A program made the translations under genes and the position numbers. Below, piece by piece: positions 49,755 through 59,111 of a stretch of 64,000 nucleotides of DNA; positions within the stretch are counted from its first letter, which is position 1; every line of letters begins with the position of its first letter. The notes below the pieces were generated by a model. It searched no databases, was not told where the DNA came from, and saw only the letters and a program-made list of their open reading frames with translations. The stretch spans positions 6,232,501-6,296,500 of the forward strand of contig NZ_CP108462.1 in assembly GCF_036226365.1 (NCBI RefSeq). The letters are read 5' to 3'. Source of the DNA: Streptomyces sp. NBC_01262 (GTDB lineage Bacteria; Actinomycetota; Actinomycetes; Streptomycetales; Streptomycetaceae).

Positions 49755-52700
49755 ATGAATACCGGTGCAAGAGTTGTCGTCGGCGCGCTGTTCCTGGCGC
49801 TGGCGGTGCCCGCGGGCCTCGCCCCGGTGGCCCAGGCAGCCGGGGGCGGGCTGGGCCGGCCGGACGTGCAGAAGCAGCGGGTCAGTGAGGTTCAGCCGGT
49901 CAACGGTCTGGGTGCCAAGAAGGCGCGGGCTCAGGCCGCGAAGGCCAAGGCGGCCAACGCGCAGCAGGCCAAGGACGCCCTGGCCGAGCAGACCACCACC
50001 TGGCCCAAGGCCGGCTCGGACAACGCTGTCCTCCCCGGTAAGGGGGAGACGGAACTGACCGCCGGCGGTCTGCCGGTGACTGTGGCTCCGGCCGGTGGGG
50101 ACGCGGCGGCCGCGGGCAGCGTCCAGGTCCGGGTTCTCGGTCGTGCGGCCGCGGAGTCGGCCGGGGTCAAGGGTGTGCTGCTGACCGCGGTCGCCGCCGA
50201 TGCCGGTACGGCTGAAGTGGGTGTGGACTACTCGCAGTTCGCCTCCGCGTACGGCGGTGGCTGGTCGGGCCGGCTGCGGCTGGTCCAGCTCCCGGCCTGT
50301 GTGCTGACGACGCCGGAGAAGGCGGCCTGCCGGGTGCAGACCCCGCTGGACTCGCACAACGACATCTCCGGTCAGACGGTCTCCGCCGAGGTCGGCCTCT
50401 CCGTGGCCGCCCTGGCTACGGCGGACAGCTCCTCCGCGACCGTCCTGGCCGTCACCGCCGCCTCCGGAGCCTCCGCCTCGGGCTCCGGCGACTACACCGC
50501 GAGCCCCCTGTCGCCCTCCTCCACCTGGGAGGCGGGCGGCTCCTCCGGCTCGTTCACCTGGTCCTACGACCTGCCGACGCCCCCGGCCGCCGCCGGTCCG
50601 GCCCCGTCGCTGTCGCTGTCGTACGACTCCGGGAGCATCGACGGCCGTACGGCATCGACCAACAACCAGGCCACGCAGGTCGGTGAGGGCTTCGACATCT
50701 CCTCGTCCTCCTACATCGAGCGCTCGTACGGCAGTTGCGACGACGACGGCCAGGACGACAAGTTCGACCAGTGCTGGAAGTACGAGAACGCCTCGCTCGT
50801 GCTGAACGGCAAGTCCAGTGAGCTGGTCAAGGACGACACCACCGGCGTGTGGCGGCTGAAGAACGACGACGCCTCCACCGTCACCCGCTCCACCGGCGCC
50901 TCCAACGGCGACAACGACGGCGAGTACTGGACGGTGACCACCGGCGACGGCACCAAGTACGTCTTCGGCCTCAACAAGCTCTCCGGCGCCGACACCGAGC
51001 GCACCAACTCCGTCTGGACCGTGCCGGTCTACGGCGACGACTCCGGCGAACCCGGCTACGACCAGGGCACGACCTTCTCCGGCCGCTCGCTCACCCAGGC
51101 CTGGCGCTGGAACCTCGACTACGTCGAGGACCTGCACGGCAACGCCATGTCCTACTGGTACACGGCGGAGACCAACTACTACGCCAAGAACGGCGCGGAC
51201 ACCGCCACCGCCGCGTACACCCGGGGCGGCTACCTCACCAAGATCCTCTACGGCCAGAACAAGGACACCCTCTTCTCCGGCGTCACCTCGGACAAGGTCA
51301 CCCTCTCCTACGACGAGCGCTGCACCGCGAGCGACTGCTCGGAGCTGAAGGACTCGACCTCCGACAACTGGCCGGACGTCCCCTTCGACTCGATCTGCAA
51401 GGAGGACGCGGACTGCGACCCGACCAGCCCGTCCTTCTTCACCCGCAAGCGGCTCACCCAGGTCGACACCTACGCCTGGTCCGCCGCCTCCGCCGACTTC
51501 ACCGCCGTGGACTCCTGGGCGCTGACCCAGGCCTTCCTGGACGGCGGCGACATCGGCGACACCTCCGACCAGACCCTGGTCCTGAAGTCGGTCAGGCACA
51601 CGGGTAAGAACGGCACCGACATCGCACTGGACCCGGTGACCTTCGGGTACCAGATGCGGGTCAACCGGGTTGACTCCAACAGCGACGACATCCTGCCGCT
51701 CACCCGGCCGCGCATCGAGACGGTCACCTCGGAGACCGGCGCCATCACCACGGTCACCCTGTCCGAGCCGGAGTGCGTACGCGGCTCGAACATGCCGGCC
51801 GCCGAGGACGACAACGCCAAGTCCTGCTACCCGCAGTACTGGCACATCAACGGCGCCGAGGAAGCCTCCGTCGACTGGTTCCACAAGTACCGGGTCACCG
51901 CCGTGCTGAACTCCGACCCCACCGGCCAGAACGAGGCGGTGGAGAACGCGTACGCCTACTCCGCTCCGGCCTGGCACTACAACGACAACCCGTTCACCAA
52001 GTCCGGCGAGCGGACCTGGTCGATCTGGCGCGGCTACGGCAAGGTCACCGTCACCAAGGGCATAGTGGGCGGCACCCGCTCCAAGAGCGTCTCGGTCTAT
52101 CTGCAGGGCATGAACGGCGACCGGCTGCTGGACTCCGCAGGCGAGCTGGACACCGACACCTTCCGCGCAGTCAGCGTGGACGGAGTGGACTTCACCGGCC
52201 TGGACGTCGCCTCCCAGACCGACAGCGACCAGTTCGCCGGCTTCCTGCGCGAACAGATCACGTACGACGGCTCCACCCCGGTCACCGTGAAGGTCAACGA
52301 CCCCTGGTCGAAGAAGACCTCCACCCAGCACAAGTCCTACGCCGACACCGAGGCGTACTACATCCGGACCGAGAAGGTGTCCACCCACACCTATCTGACC
52401 GCCACCGCCGGCTGGCGCACCCAGGCCGCCACGACCACCTTCGACTCCTACGGAATGCCCGCCACCGTCAGCGACGCGGGCGACACCGCCAAGTCCGGCG
52501 ACGAGACGTGCATCCGTACCTGGTACGCCCGCAGCGACTCACTGGGCATCAACTCGCTGGTCTCGCGCACCCGCACCACCGGCCGGCTCTGCTCGGTCGC
52601 CGAGACCGCGCTCTCGCTGCCGACCACCACCGCCACCCGGGGCGATGTGCTGTCCGACACCGCGACCGTCTACGACAGCGCCACCGCCACCGCCTGGTCG

Positions 52701-55700
52701 GAGTCGCAGACGCTGACCAAGGGTGAAGCCACCTGGACCGGCCGCGCCTCCGCCTACCCGGCCTCGGCCACCAGCGGCGAACGCCACCCCTCCAGCTGGC
52801 AGACCGTCACCCGGACCACCTACGACACCCTCGGCCGGTCGCTGAACGTCAGCGACACCACCGGCACCGTCACCAGCGCGACCACCTACACCCCGACCGC
52901 CGCCGGCCCGCTGACCCGCACCAAGGTCGTCAACGCCAAGAGCCAGAACACCTACAGCTACTTCGATCCGGCCCGCGGCGCGACGCTCAAGGTCTACGAC
53001 GTCAACAACAAGATCACCAGTCAGAGCTACGACGGCCTCGGCCGGCTCACCGCCGTCTGGCTGCCGAACCGATCGCAGTCCGGCAACTACAGCGCCAACT
53101 ACACCTACGGGTACTCCGTCACCAACGACGCCCCGTCCTGGACCTCGGCCTCGACGCTCAAGGCCGACGGCAGCACGTACAACACCGTCTACACCATCTA
53201 CGACTCGCTGCTGCGCACCCTCCAGACCCAGTCCCCGACCGCGCTGGGCGGCCGTGCGCTGACCGACACCCGCTACGACAGCCGGGGCCTGGCCTACGAG
53301 ACGTACGCCGACATCTTCGACTCCACCGCCACCCCCTCCGGCACCTACACCCGCGCCGAGTACGGCGAGTCCCCCAAGCAGACCGCGTTCACCTTCGACG
53401 GCGCGGAGCGCACAACGTCCAGCACCCTGTACATCTACGGGGTGAAGAAGTGGGCGACCACCACCGCCTACACCGGTGACTCCACCGCCACCACCGCCCT
53501 GGCCGGAGGTTCCGCCACCCGCGAGATCACCGACGCGCTGGGCCGCACCACCGAGCGGCGGACGTACGCCGGCAGCAGCCCGGCCGACACCGCCTACGGC
53601 GCCACCGTCGGGGCCGCCTACACCTCGACGCTCCTGGGCTACACCCGGGACGGCAAGCAGGACACCATCACCGGCCCGGACCAGAGCACATGGTCCTACT
53701 CCTACGACCTGTACGGCCGCCAGACCTCGGCCACCGACCCCGACAAGGGCATCGCGACCACCGGTTACACCAGCCTCGACCAGGTCTCCTGGACCAAGAG
53801 CGCGGCCGGCAAGGTCGTCGTCACCGCCTACGAGCCGCTCGGCCGGGTCAGCGGCACCTGGTCGGCCGCCTCCACCGCGGACCTGACCTCGACCGCCGAG
53901 GAGCAGGTCGCCGCCAACAAGCTGACCGCCTACGCCTACGACACGCTGGCCAAGGGGCAGTTGGACTCCTCCACCCGCTACGTCGGCGGCAGCACCGGCA
54001 GCGCCTACACCAAGCAGGTCACCGAGTACGACAGCCTCTACCACGCCACCGGCACCCAGATCGTCCTGCCGTCCACGGACGCCCTGGTCACCTCCGGCGC
54101 GGTCGCGGCCACCCTGGCGTTCTCCTCGTACTACAACATCGACGGCACCCTGCAGTACACCTCGGAACCGGCCGCGGGCGGGCTCGCCACGGAGAAGGTC
54201 TCCACCGACTACAACGCCATGGGCCTGCCCACCGCGCTCTCCGGCGCCACCGGCTATGTGCTGGGCACCACCTACTCCGCCCTCGGCCAGGTCGAACAGC
54301 TCGCCCTGGGCACCTCCGCCGCCGCAGGCACCAAGAAGGCGTACATCACCAACACCTTCGAGGAGGGCACCGGCCGGCTGACCGAGTCGCACCTCACCGA
54401 CCAGACCCACGGCTACATGCTCCAGGACCTGAACTACACCTACGACGACGCCGGCAACATCACGGCCATCACCGACCCCACGCTCCTCGGCGGCTCCGGC
54501 GCCGCCGACAACCAGTGCTTCGCCTACGACGGCTACCGCCGCCTCACCGAGGCCTGGACCCCGGCCACCGCCGACTGCTCGGCGGCCAAGCGCACCACCG
54601 CCAACCTCGGCGGCGCCAGCCCGTACTGGACCTCGTACACCTACAAGGACTCGGGCCTTCGCGCCACCGAGACCACCCACACCAGCAGCGCCACCACCAC
54701 CAGGAACTACTGCTACAACAGCACCACCCAGGCCCACACCCTGACCGCGACCACCACCGCCTCCACCTGCACCGGGGTCACCGCCACCTATGGCTACGAC
54801 GCCGACGGCAACACCACCACCCGCCTGGACGGCACCGCCGCCCAGAGCCTGGTCTGGTCCACTGAGGGCAAACTCAGCACCCTGACCGAGGGCACCAGCA
54901 GCACCGGCTATCTCTACGACGCCGACGGCACCCTCCTCATCCGCCGCAACACCTCCGGCGAGACCGTCCTCTACCTCGGCAGCACCGAGGTCCACCTCAA
55001 CACCAGCACCTCCACCGCCGCGTACTGGGGCCAGCGGTACTACTCCGCCGCCGGTTCCAACGTCGCGGTGCGCAGCAACAAGTCCGGCACCAGCGCCCTG
55101 TCCTGGCTGGCCGCCGACCATCACGGCACGTGCAGCGTCGCGATGGACGCCACCACCCAGGCGGTCACCAAGCGCTACACCACCCCGTTCGGCGCGAGCC
55201 GCACCGGCGGCACCGGCACCTGGCCCGACGACAAGGGGTTCCTCGGCAAGTCCGCCGACTCCTCCAGCGGCCTGACCCACCTCGATGCCCGCGAGTACGA
55301 CCCGGTCATCGGCCGTTTCATCAGCGTCGACCCGGTCCTGGAGACCACCGACGGACAGACCCTCAACGGCTACACCTACGCCAGCGCCAACCCGGCCACC
55401 TTCAGCGACCCGACCGGCCGCACCAGGTGCGACGTCGACCCGTCATTCTGCGGCAAGTCCAGTCCGCCACCCGTGGTGGCCTGCCCCAGCGTGAGCAACC
55501 CCCAGTGCCCGGAGTACAAGGGCGGCACCGCCTCCGGCGGCGACACCAAGACCCCGTCGCCGTCTCCCGGCCCGTCCCCGACCAACTCGGGCCCGTGCAA
55601 TTGCGGCAGCAAGAGCCCGTACGTCAACATCGTCCACGAGCTGGCCTGGAATCCGTTCTACTGGCAGAACAATCTCAACGGCGCGAACGCGCTGGCCGTG

Positions 55701-56132
55701 ACCTACTACTACTCCTTCACCCGCGGCGGCTGCACCCGCGGGCAGTCCCAGGTCATCTGCTACGGCGGCTCACCGGGCGGCGAGCACCCGATGACCGTCG
55801 GTGACGTCATGTTCTACCCGCTGAGCAAGAGGGCCCTGGAGAAGCAGCTCGGCGACGAGAAGGATGCCCGCAAGGTCATAGAGAAGTCCGCGGGGCGCAA
55901 GGCAGCGGAAAAGTACGGCCCGAACCTGCTGAAGCACGAGGCGGTGCACTCCAAGCAGTGGTCGAAATACAGTTCGGCGACGGACTTCATCACCGACTAC
56001 GGGGTCGAAGCGGCCAAATCTAAGTGGAAGACGGGGGAACCGTGGGCCGTCAACAGTTTCGAGACCGAGGCCAATCTGTGGTGGGGAGGGTATGTGGCAT
56101 GGCAGCCCTTGCAGTGGGGACCGGTGCCGTAG
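49755..56132 (+). CDS. secreted RHS/YD-repeat protein with candidate zincin-like C-terminal effector domain
   Basis: A 2125-residue protein. A Sec-type signal peptide (MNTGARVVVGALFLALAVPAGLA, cut near AQA) leads into an Ala/Lys-rich segment, an SpvB-like beta region (about 270-330), a long array of YD repeats (many YDxxGRxT units), and the RHS core box LTHLDAREYDPVIGRFISVDP ending NPATFSDPTG (about 1840-1889). The variable C-terminus (about 1890-2125) has a Pro/Ser linker with cysteines, then a domain holding KHEAVHSKQW: an HExxH zinc site (H2061, E2062, H2065) with a possible third ligand at E2103 or E2105 (FETEAN). The start is chosen for the signal peptide, with GGGGG 10 nt upstream. Confidence 0.9.
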   Translation: MNTGARVVVGALFLALAVPAGLAPVAQAAGGGLGRPDVQKQRVSEVQPVNGLGAKKARAQAAKAKAANAQQAKDALAEQTTTWPKAGSDNAVLPGKGETELTAGGLPVTVAPAGGDAAAAGSVQVRVLGRAAAESAGVKGVLLTAVAADAGTAEVGVDYSQFASAYGGGWSGRLRLVQLPACVLTTPEKAACRVQTPLDSHNDISGQTVSAEVGLSVAALATADSSSATVLAVTAASGASASGSGDYTASPLSPSSTWEAGGSSGSFTWSYDLPTPPAAAGPAPSLSLSYDSGSIDGRTASTNNQATQVGEGFDISSSSYIERSYGSCDDDGQDDKFDQCWKYENASLVLNGKSSELVKDDTTGVWRLKNDDASTVTRSTGASNGDNDGEYWTVTTGDGTKYVFGLNKLSGADTERTNSVWTVPVYGDDSGEPGYDQGTTFSGRSLTQAWRWNLDYVEDLHGNAMSYWYTAETNYYAKNGADTATAAYTRGGYLTKILYGQNKDTLFSGVTSDKVTLSYDERCTASDCSELKDSTSDNWPDVPFDSICKEDADCDPTSPSFFTRKRLTQVDTYAWSAASADFTAVDSWALTQAFLDGGDIGDTSDQTLVLKSVRHTGKNGTDIALDPVTFGYQMRVNRVDSNSDDILPLTRPRIETVTSETGAITTVTLSEPECVRGSNMPAAEDDNAKSCYPQYWHINGAEEASVDWFHKYRVTAVLNSDPTGQNEAVENAYAYSAPAWHYNDNPFTKSGERTWSIWRGYGKVTVTKGIVGGTRSKSVSVYLQGMNGDRLLDSAGELDTDTFRAVSVDGVDFTGLDVASQTDSDQFAGFLREQITYDGSTPVTVKVNDPWSKKTSTQHKSYADTEAYYIRTEKVSTHTYLTATAGWRTQAATTTFDSYGMPATVSDAGDTAKSGDETCIRTWYARSDSLGINSLVSRTRTTGRLCSVAETALSLPTTTATRGDVLSDTATVYDSATATAWSESQTLTKGEATWTGRASAYPASATSGERHPSSWQTVTRTTYDTLGRSLNVSDTTGTVTSATTYTPTAAGPLTRTKVVNAKSQNTYSYFDPARGATLKVYDVNNKITSQSYDGLGRLTAVWLPNRSQSGNYSANYTYGYSVTNDAPSWTSASTLKADGSTYNTVYTIYDSLLRTLQTQSPTALGGRALTDTRYDSRGLAYETYADIFDSTATPSGTYTRAEYGESPKQTAFTFDGAERTTSSTLYIYGVKKWATTTAYTGDSTATTALAGGSATREITDALGRTTERRTYAGSSPADTAYGATVGAAYTSTLLGYTRDGKQDTITGPDQSTWSYSYDLYGRQTSATDPDKGIATTGYTSLDQVSWTKSAAGKVVVTAYEPLGRVSGTWSAASTADLTSTAEEQVAANKLTAYAYDTLAKGQLDSSTRYVGGSTGSAYTKQVTEYDSLYHATGTQIVLPSTDALVTSGAVAATLAFSSYYNIDGTLQYTSEPAAGGLATEKVSTDYNAMGLPTALSGATGYVLGTTYSALGQVEQLALGTSAAAGTKKAYITNTFEEGTGRLTESHLTDQTHGYMLQDLNYTYDDAGNITAITDPTLLGGSGAADNQCFAYDGYRRLTEAWTPATADCSAAKRTTANLGGASPYWTSYTYKDSGLRATETTHTSSATTTRNYCYNSTTQAHTLTATTTASTCTGVTATYGYDADGNTTTRLDGTAAQSLVWSTEGKLSTLTEGTSSTGYLYDADGTLLIRRNTSGETVLYLGSTEVHLNTSTSTAAYWGQRYYSAAGSNVAVRSNKSGTSALSWLAADHHGTCSVAMDATTQAVTKRYTTPFGASRTGGTGTWPDDKGFLGKSADSSSGLTHLDAREYDPVIGRFISVDPVLETTDGQTLNGYTYASANPATFSDPTGRTRCDVDPSFCGKSSPPPVVACPSVSNPQCPEYKGGTASGGDTKTPSPSPGPSPTNSGPCNCGSKSPYVNIVHELAWNPFYWQNNLNGANALAVTYYYSFTRGGCTRGQSQVICYGGSPGGEHPMTVGDVMFYPLSKRALEKQLGDEKDARKVIEKSAGRKAAEKYGPNLLKHEAVHSKQWSKYSSATDFITDYGVEAAKSKWKTGEPWAVNSFETEANLWWGGYVAWQPLQWGPVP

Positions 56133-56635
56133 GCAGAAGGGCCCTCGGGGCGGGCATCCTGCTCGCCCTGGCATGGCTGGGCACCGGGTGCTCCCCGGCC
56201 CCGCAGGCGGTGATCGCGGTGGAGCGGGAGAGCGGCGGAACCGTCCGCCTGCTCACGCCGGACTGCCCGGGGATGGTGATCCGCAGCTATTCGGTCTTCC
56301 GGGACGACGAACACGACGCGGAGCTCCGGAACTGGGCGATCTCCAACAACAGCTGGACACAGTCCCTCGGCAGCGTGCGGATATTCGAGGTGCCGAAGGG
56401 CTGGAGGGCCTACGCCGACAACCTGGACCCGCTGGCGAAGGGGGTTCCCTATGTGGCGGGGATGAGCGCAGGCGTGTCCGGAAAGGGACTCAAAGGCGAC
56501 GTCCCCTTCACCCTCGACCAGGTCGGGAAGCTGAAAAGCGGCGAGGTGCTGGTCAGCGACGGGGACAAGGGAAGCAAGGCCGTGAGCCGGGCCGACTTCC
56601 TGCGTGACGGGAAGAAGGCCTGCGGCTCCGTGTGA
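56099..56635 (+). CDS. lipoprotein, candidate immunity partner of the RHS protein
   Basis: A 178-residue predicted lipoprotein of no family I recognise. The signal segment (RRALGAGILLALAWLGTGC) ends in the lipobox LGTGC (C31). The mature part is hydrophilic, with a WAISNNSWTQSLGSVRIFEVP stretch. Its ATG lies 34 nt inside the end of the RHS gene with GGAGGG 8 nt upstream, so the two are translationally linked. Lipoprotein immunity to an extracellular effector would have to sit outside the cell membrane, as this protein does. The immunity role is inference. Confidence 0.8.
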   Translation: MAALAVGTGAVGRRALGAGILLALAWLGTGCSPAPQAVIAVERESGGTVRLLTPDCPGMVIRSYSVFRDDEHDAELRNWAISNNSWTQSLGSVRIFEVPKGWRAYADNLDPLAKGVPYVAGMSAGVSGKGLKGDVPFTLDQVGKLKSGEVLVSDGDKGSKAVSRADFLRDGKKACGSV

Positions 56636-56703
56636 CGGACCCGGCCGCCGGGGCCGGCAGCGCATCGACGCCGCTGCCGACTCCGACGGCTGGGTACGCC
56701 GGG

Positions 56704-56709
56704 TACGCT
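56704..56709 (+). promoter_or_regulatory. possible -10 for a leaderless prfB transcript
   Basis: TACGCT is followed by 6 nt and then the GTG at 56716. A similar TACGCC lies 10 nt further upstream. Confidence 0.35.
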
Positions 56710-56715
56710 GGGGGC

Positions 56716-57834
56716 GTGGCAGTCGTGGATGTATCCGAAGAGCTGAAGTCCCTCTCATCGACCATGGGGTCGATCGAGGCCGTCCTGGACCTCGACAAAC
56801 TGAGGGCCGACATCGCCGTACTGGAAGAGGCGGCCGCGGTGCCGTCCCTCTGGGACGACCCGGAGGCGGCGCAGAAGATCACCAGCAAGCTCTCGCACCT
56901 CCAGGCCGAGGTGCGCAAGACCGAGGCCCTGCGCTCCCGCATCGACGACCTCGAAGTGCTCTTCGAACTCGCCGAGGGCGAGGACGACCCGGACACCCTG
57001 GCCGAGGCCGAGGCCGAGCTGGTGTCCGTGAAGAAGGCGCTGGACGAGATGGAGGTCCGCACCCTCCTCTCCGGTGAGTACGACGCCCGCGAGGCGCTGG
57101 TCAACATCCGCGCCGAGGCGGGCGGCGTCGACGCCGCCGACTTCGCCGAGCAGCTCCAGCGCATGTACCTGCGCTGGGCCGAGCGCCACAACTACTCCAC
57201 CGAGGTCTACGAGACCTCCTACGCCGAAGAGGCCGGCATCAAGTCGACCACCTTCGTCGTCAAGGCCCCCTACGCCTACGGCACTTTGTCCGTCGAGCAG
57301 GGCACCCACCGCCTCGTGCGCATCTCGCCCTTCGACAACCAGGGCCGCCGCCAGACCTCCTTCGCGGGCGTCGAGGTGCTGCCCGTCGTCGAGTCCAGCG
57401 ACCATGTCGACATCGACGAGACCGAGCTGCGCATCGACGTCTACCGCGCCTCGGGCCCCGGCGGCCAGGGCGTCAACACCACCGACTCCGCCGTGCGGAT
57501 CACCCACATCCCCACCGGCATCGTCGTCTCCTGCCAGAACGAGCGCTCCCAGATCCAGAACAAGGCCAGCGCCATGAACGTCCTGCAGGCCAAGCTCCTT
57601 GAGCGCCGCCGCCAGGAGGAGCAGGCCCTCATGGACTCCCTCAAGGGCGACGGCGGCAACTCCTGGGGCAACCAGATGCGTTCGTACGTCCTGCACCCGT
57701 ACCAGATGGTCAAGGACCTGCGCACCGATCACGAGGTCGGCAACCCGCAGGGTGTCCTCGACGGTGACATCGACGGCTTCCTCGAAGCCGGCATCCGCTG
57801 GCGCAAGCAGCAGGAACAGGCCGCCCGCGGCTGA
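56716..57834 (+). CDS. prfB: peptide chain release factor 2
   Basis: A 372-residue class-I release factor recognising UGA and UAA. The tripeptide anticodon SPF is at 204-206 (VRISPFDNQG) and the catalytic GGQ at 249-251 (SGPGGQGVNTTDSA). The gene is a single open frame, without the programmed +1 frameshift found in E. coli prfB, as in other actinobacteria. GTG 56716 (MAVVDVSEELK) matches the family N-terminus; the frame extends upstream only into low-complexity sequence. It borders the RHS module, ending at 56635, and marks the return to the conserved core. Confidence 0.97.
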   Translation: MAVVDVSEELKSLSSTMGSIEAVLDLDKLRADIAVLEEAAAVPSLWDDPEAAQKITSKLSHLQAEVRKTEALRSRIDDLEVLFELAEGEDDPDTLAEAEAELVSVKKALDEMEVRTLLSGEYDAREALVNIRAEAGGVDAADFAEQLQRMYLRWAERHNYSTEVYETSYAEEAGIKSTTFVVKAPYAYGTLSVEQGTHRLVRISPFDNQGRRQTSFAGVEVLPVVESSDHVDIDETELRIDVYRASGPGGQGVNTTDSAVRITHIPTGIVVSCQNERSQIQNKASAMNVLQAKLLERRRQEEQALMDSLKGDGGNSWGNQMRSYVLHPYQMVKDLRTDHEVGNPQGVLDGDIDGFLEAGIRWRKQQEQAARG

Positions 57835-57852
57835 TCCCGGCCCGTAACGTAA

Positions 57853-57891
57853 AACGCTGATTGCCGCCCACAGTGGGCGGCAATCAGCGTT
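57853..57891 (+). terminator. terminator after prfB, shared with the convergent zinc-ribbon gene
   Basis: Perfect 18-bp stem (AACGCTGATTGCCGCCCA / TGGGCGGCAATCAGCGTT) with a 3-nt loop, 18 nt after the prfB stop, followed by TCTTTG. Confidence 0.9.
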
Positions 57892-57901
57892 CTTTGACGG
57901 C

Positions 57902-58096
57902 TCAGACCGCCGCGGCCTCGTGCACGGCCCAGACCACGGCCAGCAGGGCCACGAGCAGGGCGAGCAGGGTCGCGGGCGTCAGGGACCCGAAAGGGTTGTC
58001 CTGGTGGAGGCGGGCGCGCTCGGCGCGGCACACGGAGCAGCGGCCCTCGCTGACGGGGCCGGCGCAGTTGGCGCACACCAGATGATCGCAGGTCAT
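57902..58096 (-). CDS. small zinc-ribbon membrane protein
   Basis: A 64-residue protein starting MTCDHLVCANCAGPVSEGRCSVCRAERAR: two CxxC pairs (CANC and CSVC) form a likely zinc ribbon, followed by a C-terminal membrane segment (ATLLALLVALLAVVWAVH). AAGGAGGA lies 5 nt before the ATG, so it is very probably translated. Such small zinc-ribbon membrane proteins are common in actinobacteria and have no known role. It is convergent with prfB and divergent from ftsE. Confidence 0.82.
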   Translation of the reverse strand: MTCDHLVCANCAGPVSEGRCSVCRAERARLHQDNPFGSLTPATLLALLVALLAVVWAVHEAAAV

Positions 58097-58387
58097 GCGG
58101 CTCCTCCTTCGTACGTCCAACGCGTCAGGGGCCCCTCGGGTTCCCCTGGGGAACCGGGGGTTCCTCGGGCCCCGTCTCACCTTGCTTCCCTTCCACTGTG
58201 CCAGGTTCCGGGGCGTTCGGCGCGGCCCACCGGGGGACCGGCGGTTTCACAGCGTGAGATATGAGGCCAATGCCTGATTCGTCCCCTCATGACCGGTGAA
58301 TAAACCCACCAACCCCGGACGCGGACTGCGCTTGTGAGCGCGGTTCGCGTAAGGTCGCCTCCGTTCCCCTGTAACCGGAGTGCGAAC

Positions 58388-59077
58388 GTGATCCGATTCG
58401 ACAACGTCACCAAGACCTACCCCAGGCAGAACCGTCCCGCACTTCGGGATGTCTCGCTTGAGATCGAGAAGGGTGAGTTCGTCTTCCTGGTGGGCTCCTC
58501 GGGCTCCGGGAAGTCCACCTTCCTGAGGCTGATCCTGCGCGAGGAGCGTACGGACACCGGCCTGGTGCATGTGCTGGGCAAAGACCTGGCGCGGCTGTCC
58601 AACTGGAAGGTGCCGCAGATGCGCCGCCAGTTGGGGACGGTGTTCCAGGACTTCCGGCTGCTGCCGAACAAGACGGTGGCCGAGAACGTGGCCTTCGCGC
58701 TGGAAGTGATCGGCAAGCCGCGCGGCACGATCCGCAAGACGGTCCCCGAGGTGCTGGACCTGGTGGGTCTGGGCGGCAAGGAGGACCGGATGCCGGGCGA
58801 GCTGTCCGGCGGTGAGCAGCAGCGCGTGGCGATCGCCCGGGCGTTCGTCAACCGCCCGATGCTGCTGATCGCGGACGAGCCGACCGGAAACCTGGACCCG
58901 CAGACCTCGGTCGGCATCATGCGGCTGCTGGACCGGATCAACCGCACCGGGACCACGGTGGTGATGGCCACCCACGACCAGAACATCGTCGACCAGATGC
59001 GCAAGCGCGTCATCGAGCTGGAGAAGGGACGCCTGGTGCGCGACCAGTCGCGTGGCGTCTACGGCTACCAGCACTGA
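58388..59077 (+). CDS. ftsE: cell division ATP-binding protein FtsE
   Basis: A 229-residue ABC ATPase: Walker A GSSGSGKST (36-44, K42), Q-loop in TVFQDFRLLPN, signature LSGGEQQRVAIARA, Walker B LLIADEPTGNLDP, switch MATHD. With FtsX it forms a type VII-fold ABC complex that activates peptidoglycan hydrolases at the division site. GTG start with GGAG 7 nt upstream; upstream in-frame sequence is not family-like. ftsX follows after 34 nt, so they are an operon. Confidence 0.97.
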   Translation: MIRFDNVTKTYPRQNRPALRDVSLEIEKGEFVFLVGSSGSGKSTFLRLILREERTDTGLVHVLGKDLARLSNWKVPQMRRQLGTVFQDFRLLPNKTVAENVAFALEVIGKPRGTIRKTVPEVLDLVGLGGKEDRMPGELSGGEQQRVAIARAFVNRPMLLIADEPTGNLDPQTSVGIMRLLDRINRTGTTVVMATHDQNIVDQMRKRVIELEKGRLVRDQSRGVYGYQH

Positions 59078-59111
59078 CAGACTGCAACTGACCGACCAGT
59101 AAAGGGACATC

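Noticed and set aside
52539..55280. A 913-codon open frame opposite the RHS gene
   Set aside because: Gly/Val/Ala-rich shadow of the YD-repeat region, without ribosome-binding site or family similarity.
53000..55400. Possible CRISPR or DNA repeat array in the RHS gene
   Set aside because: Repetition is at protein level (YD repeats) with no regular spacers or identical DNA repeats.
56716..57834. Programmed frameshift in prfB
   Set aside because: The gene is one continuous frame with no in-frame stop near codon 25, as normal for actinobacteria.
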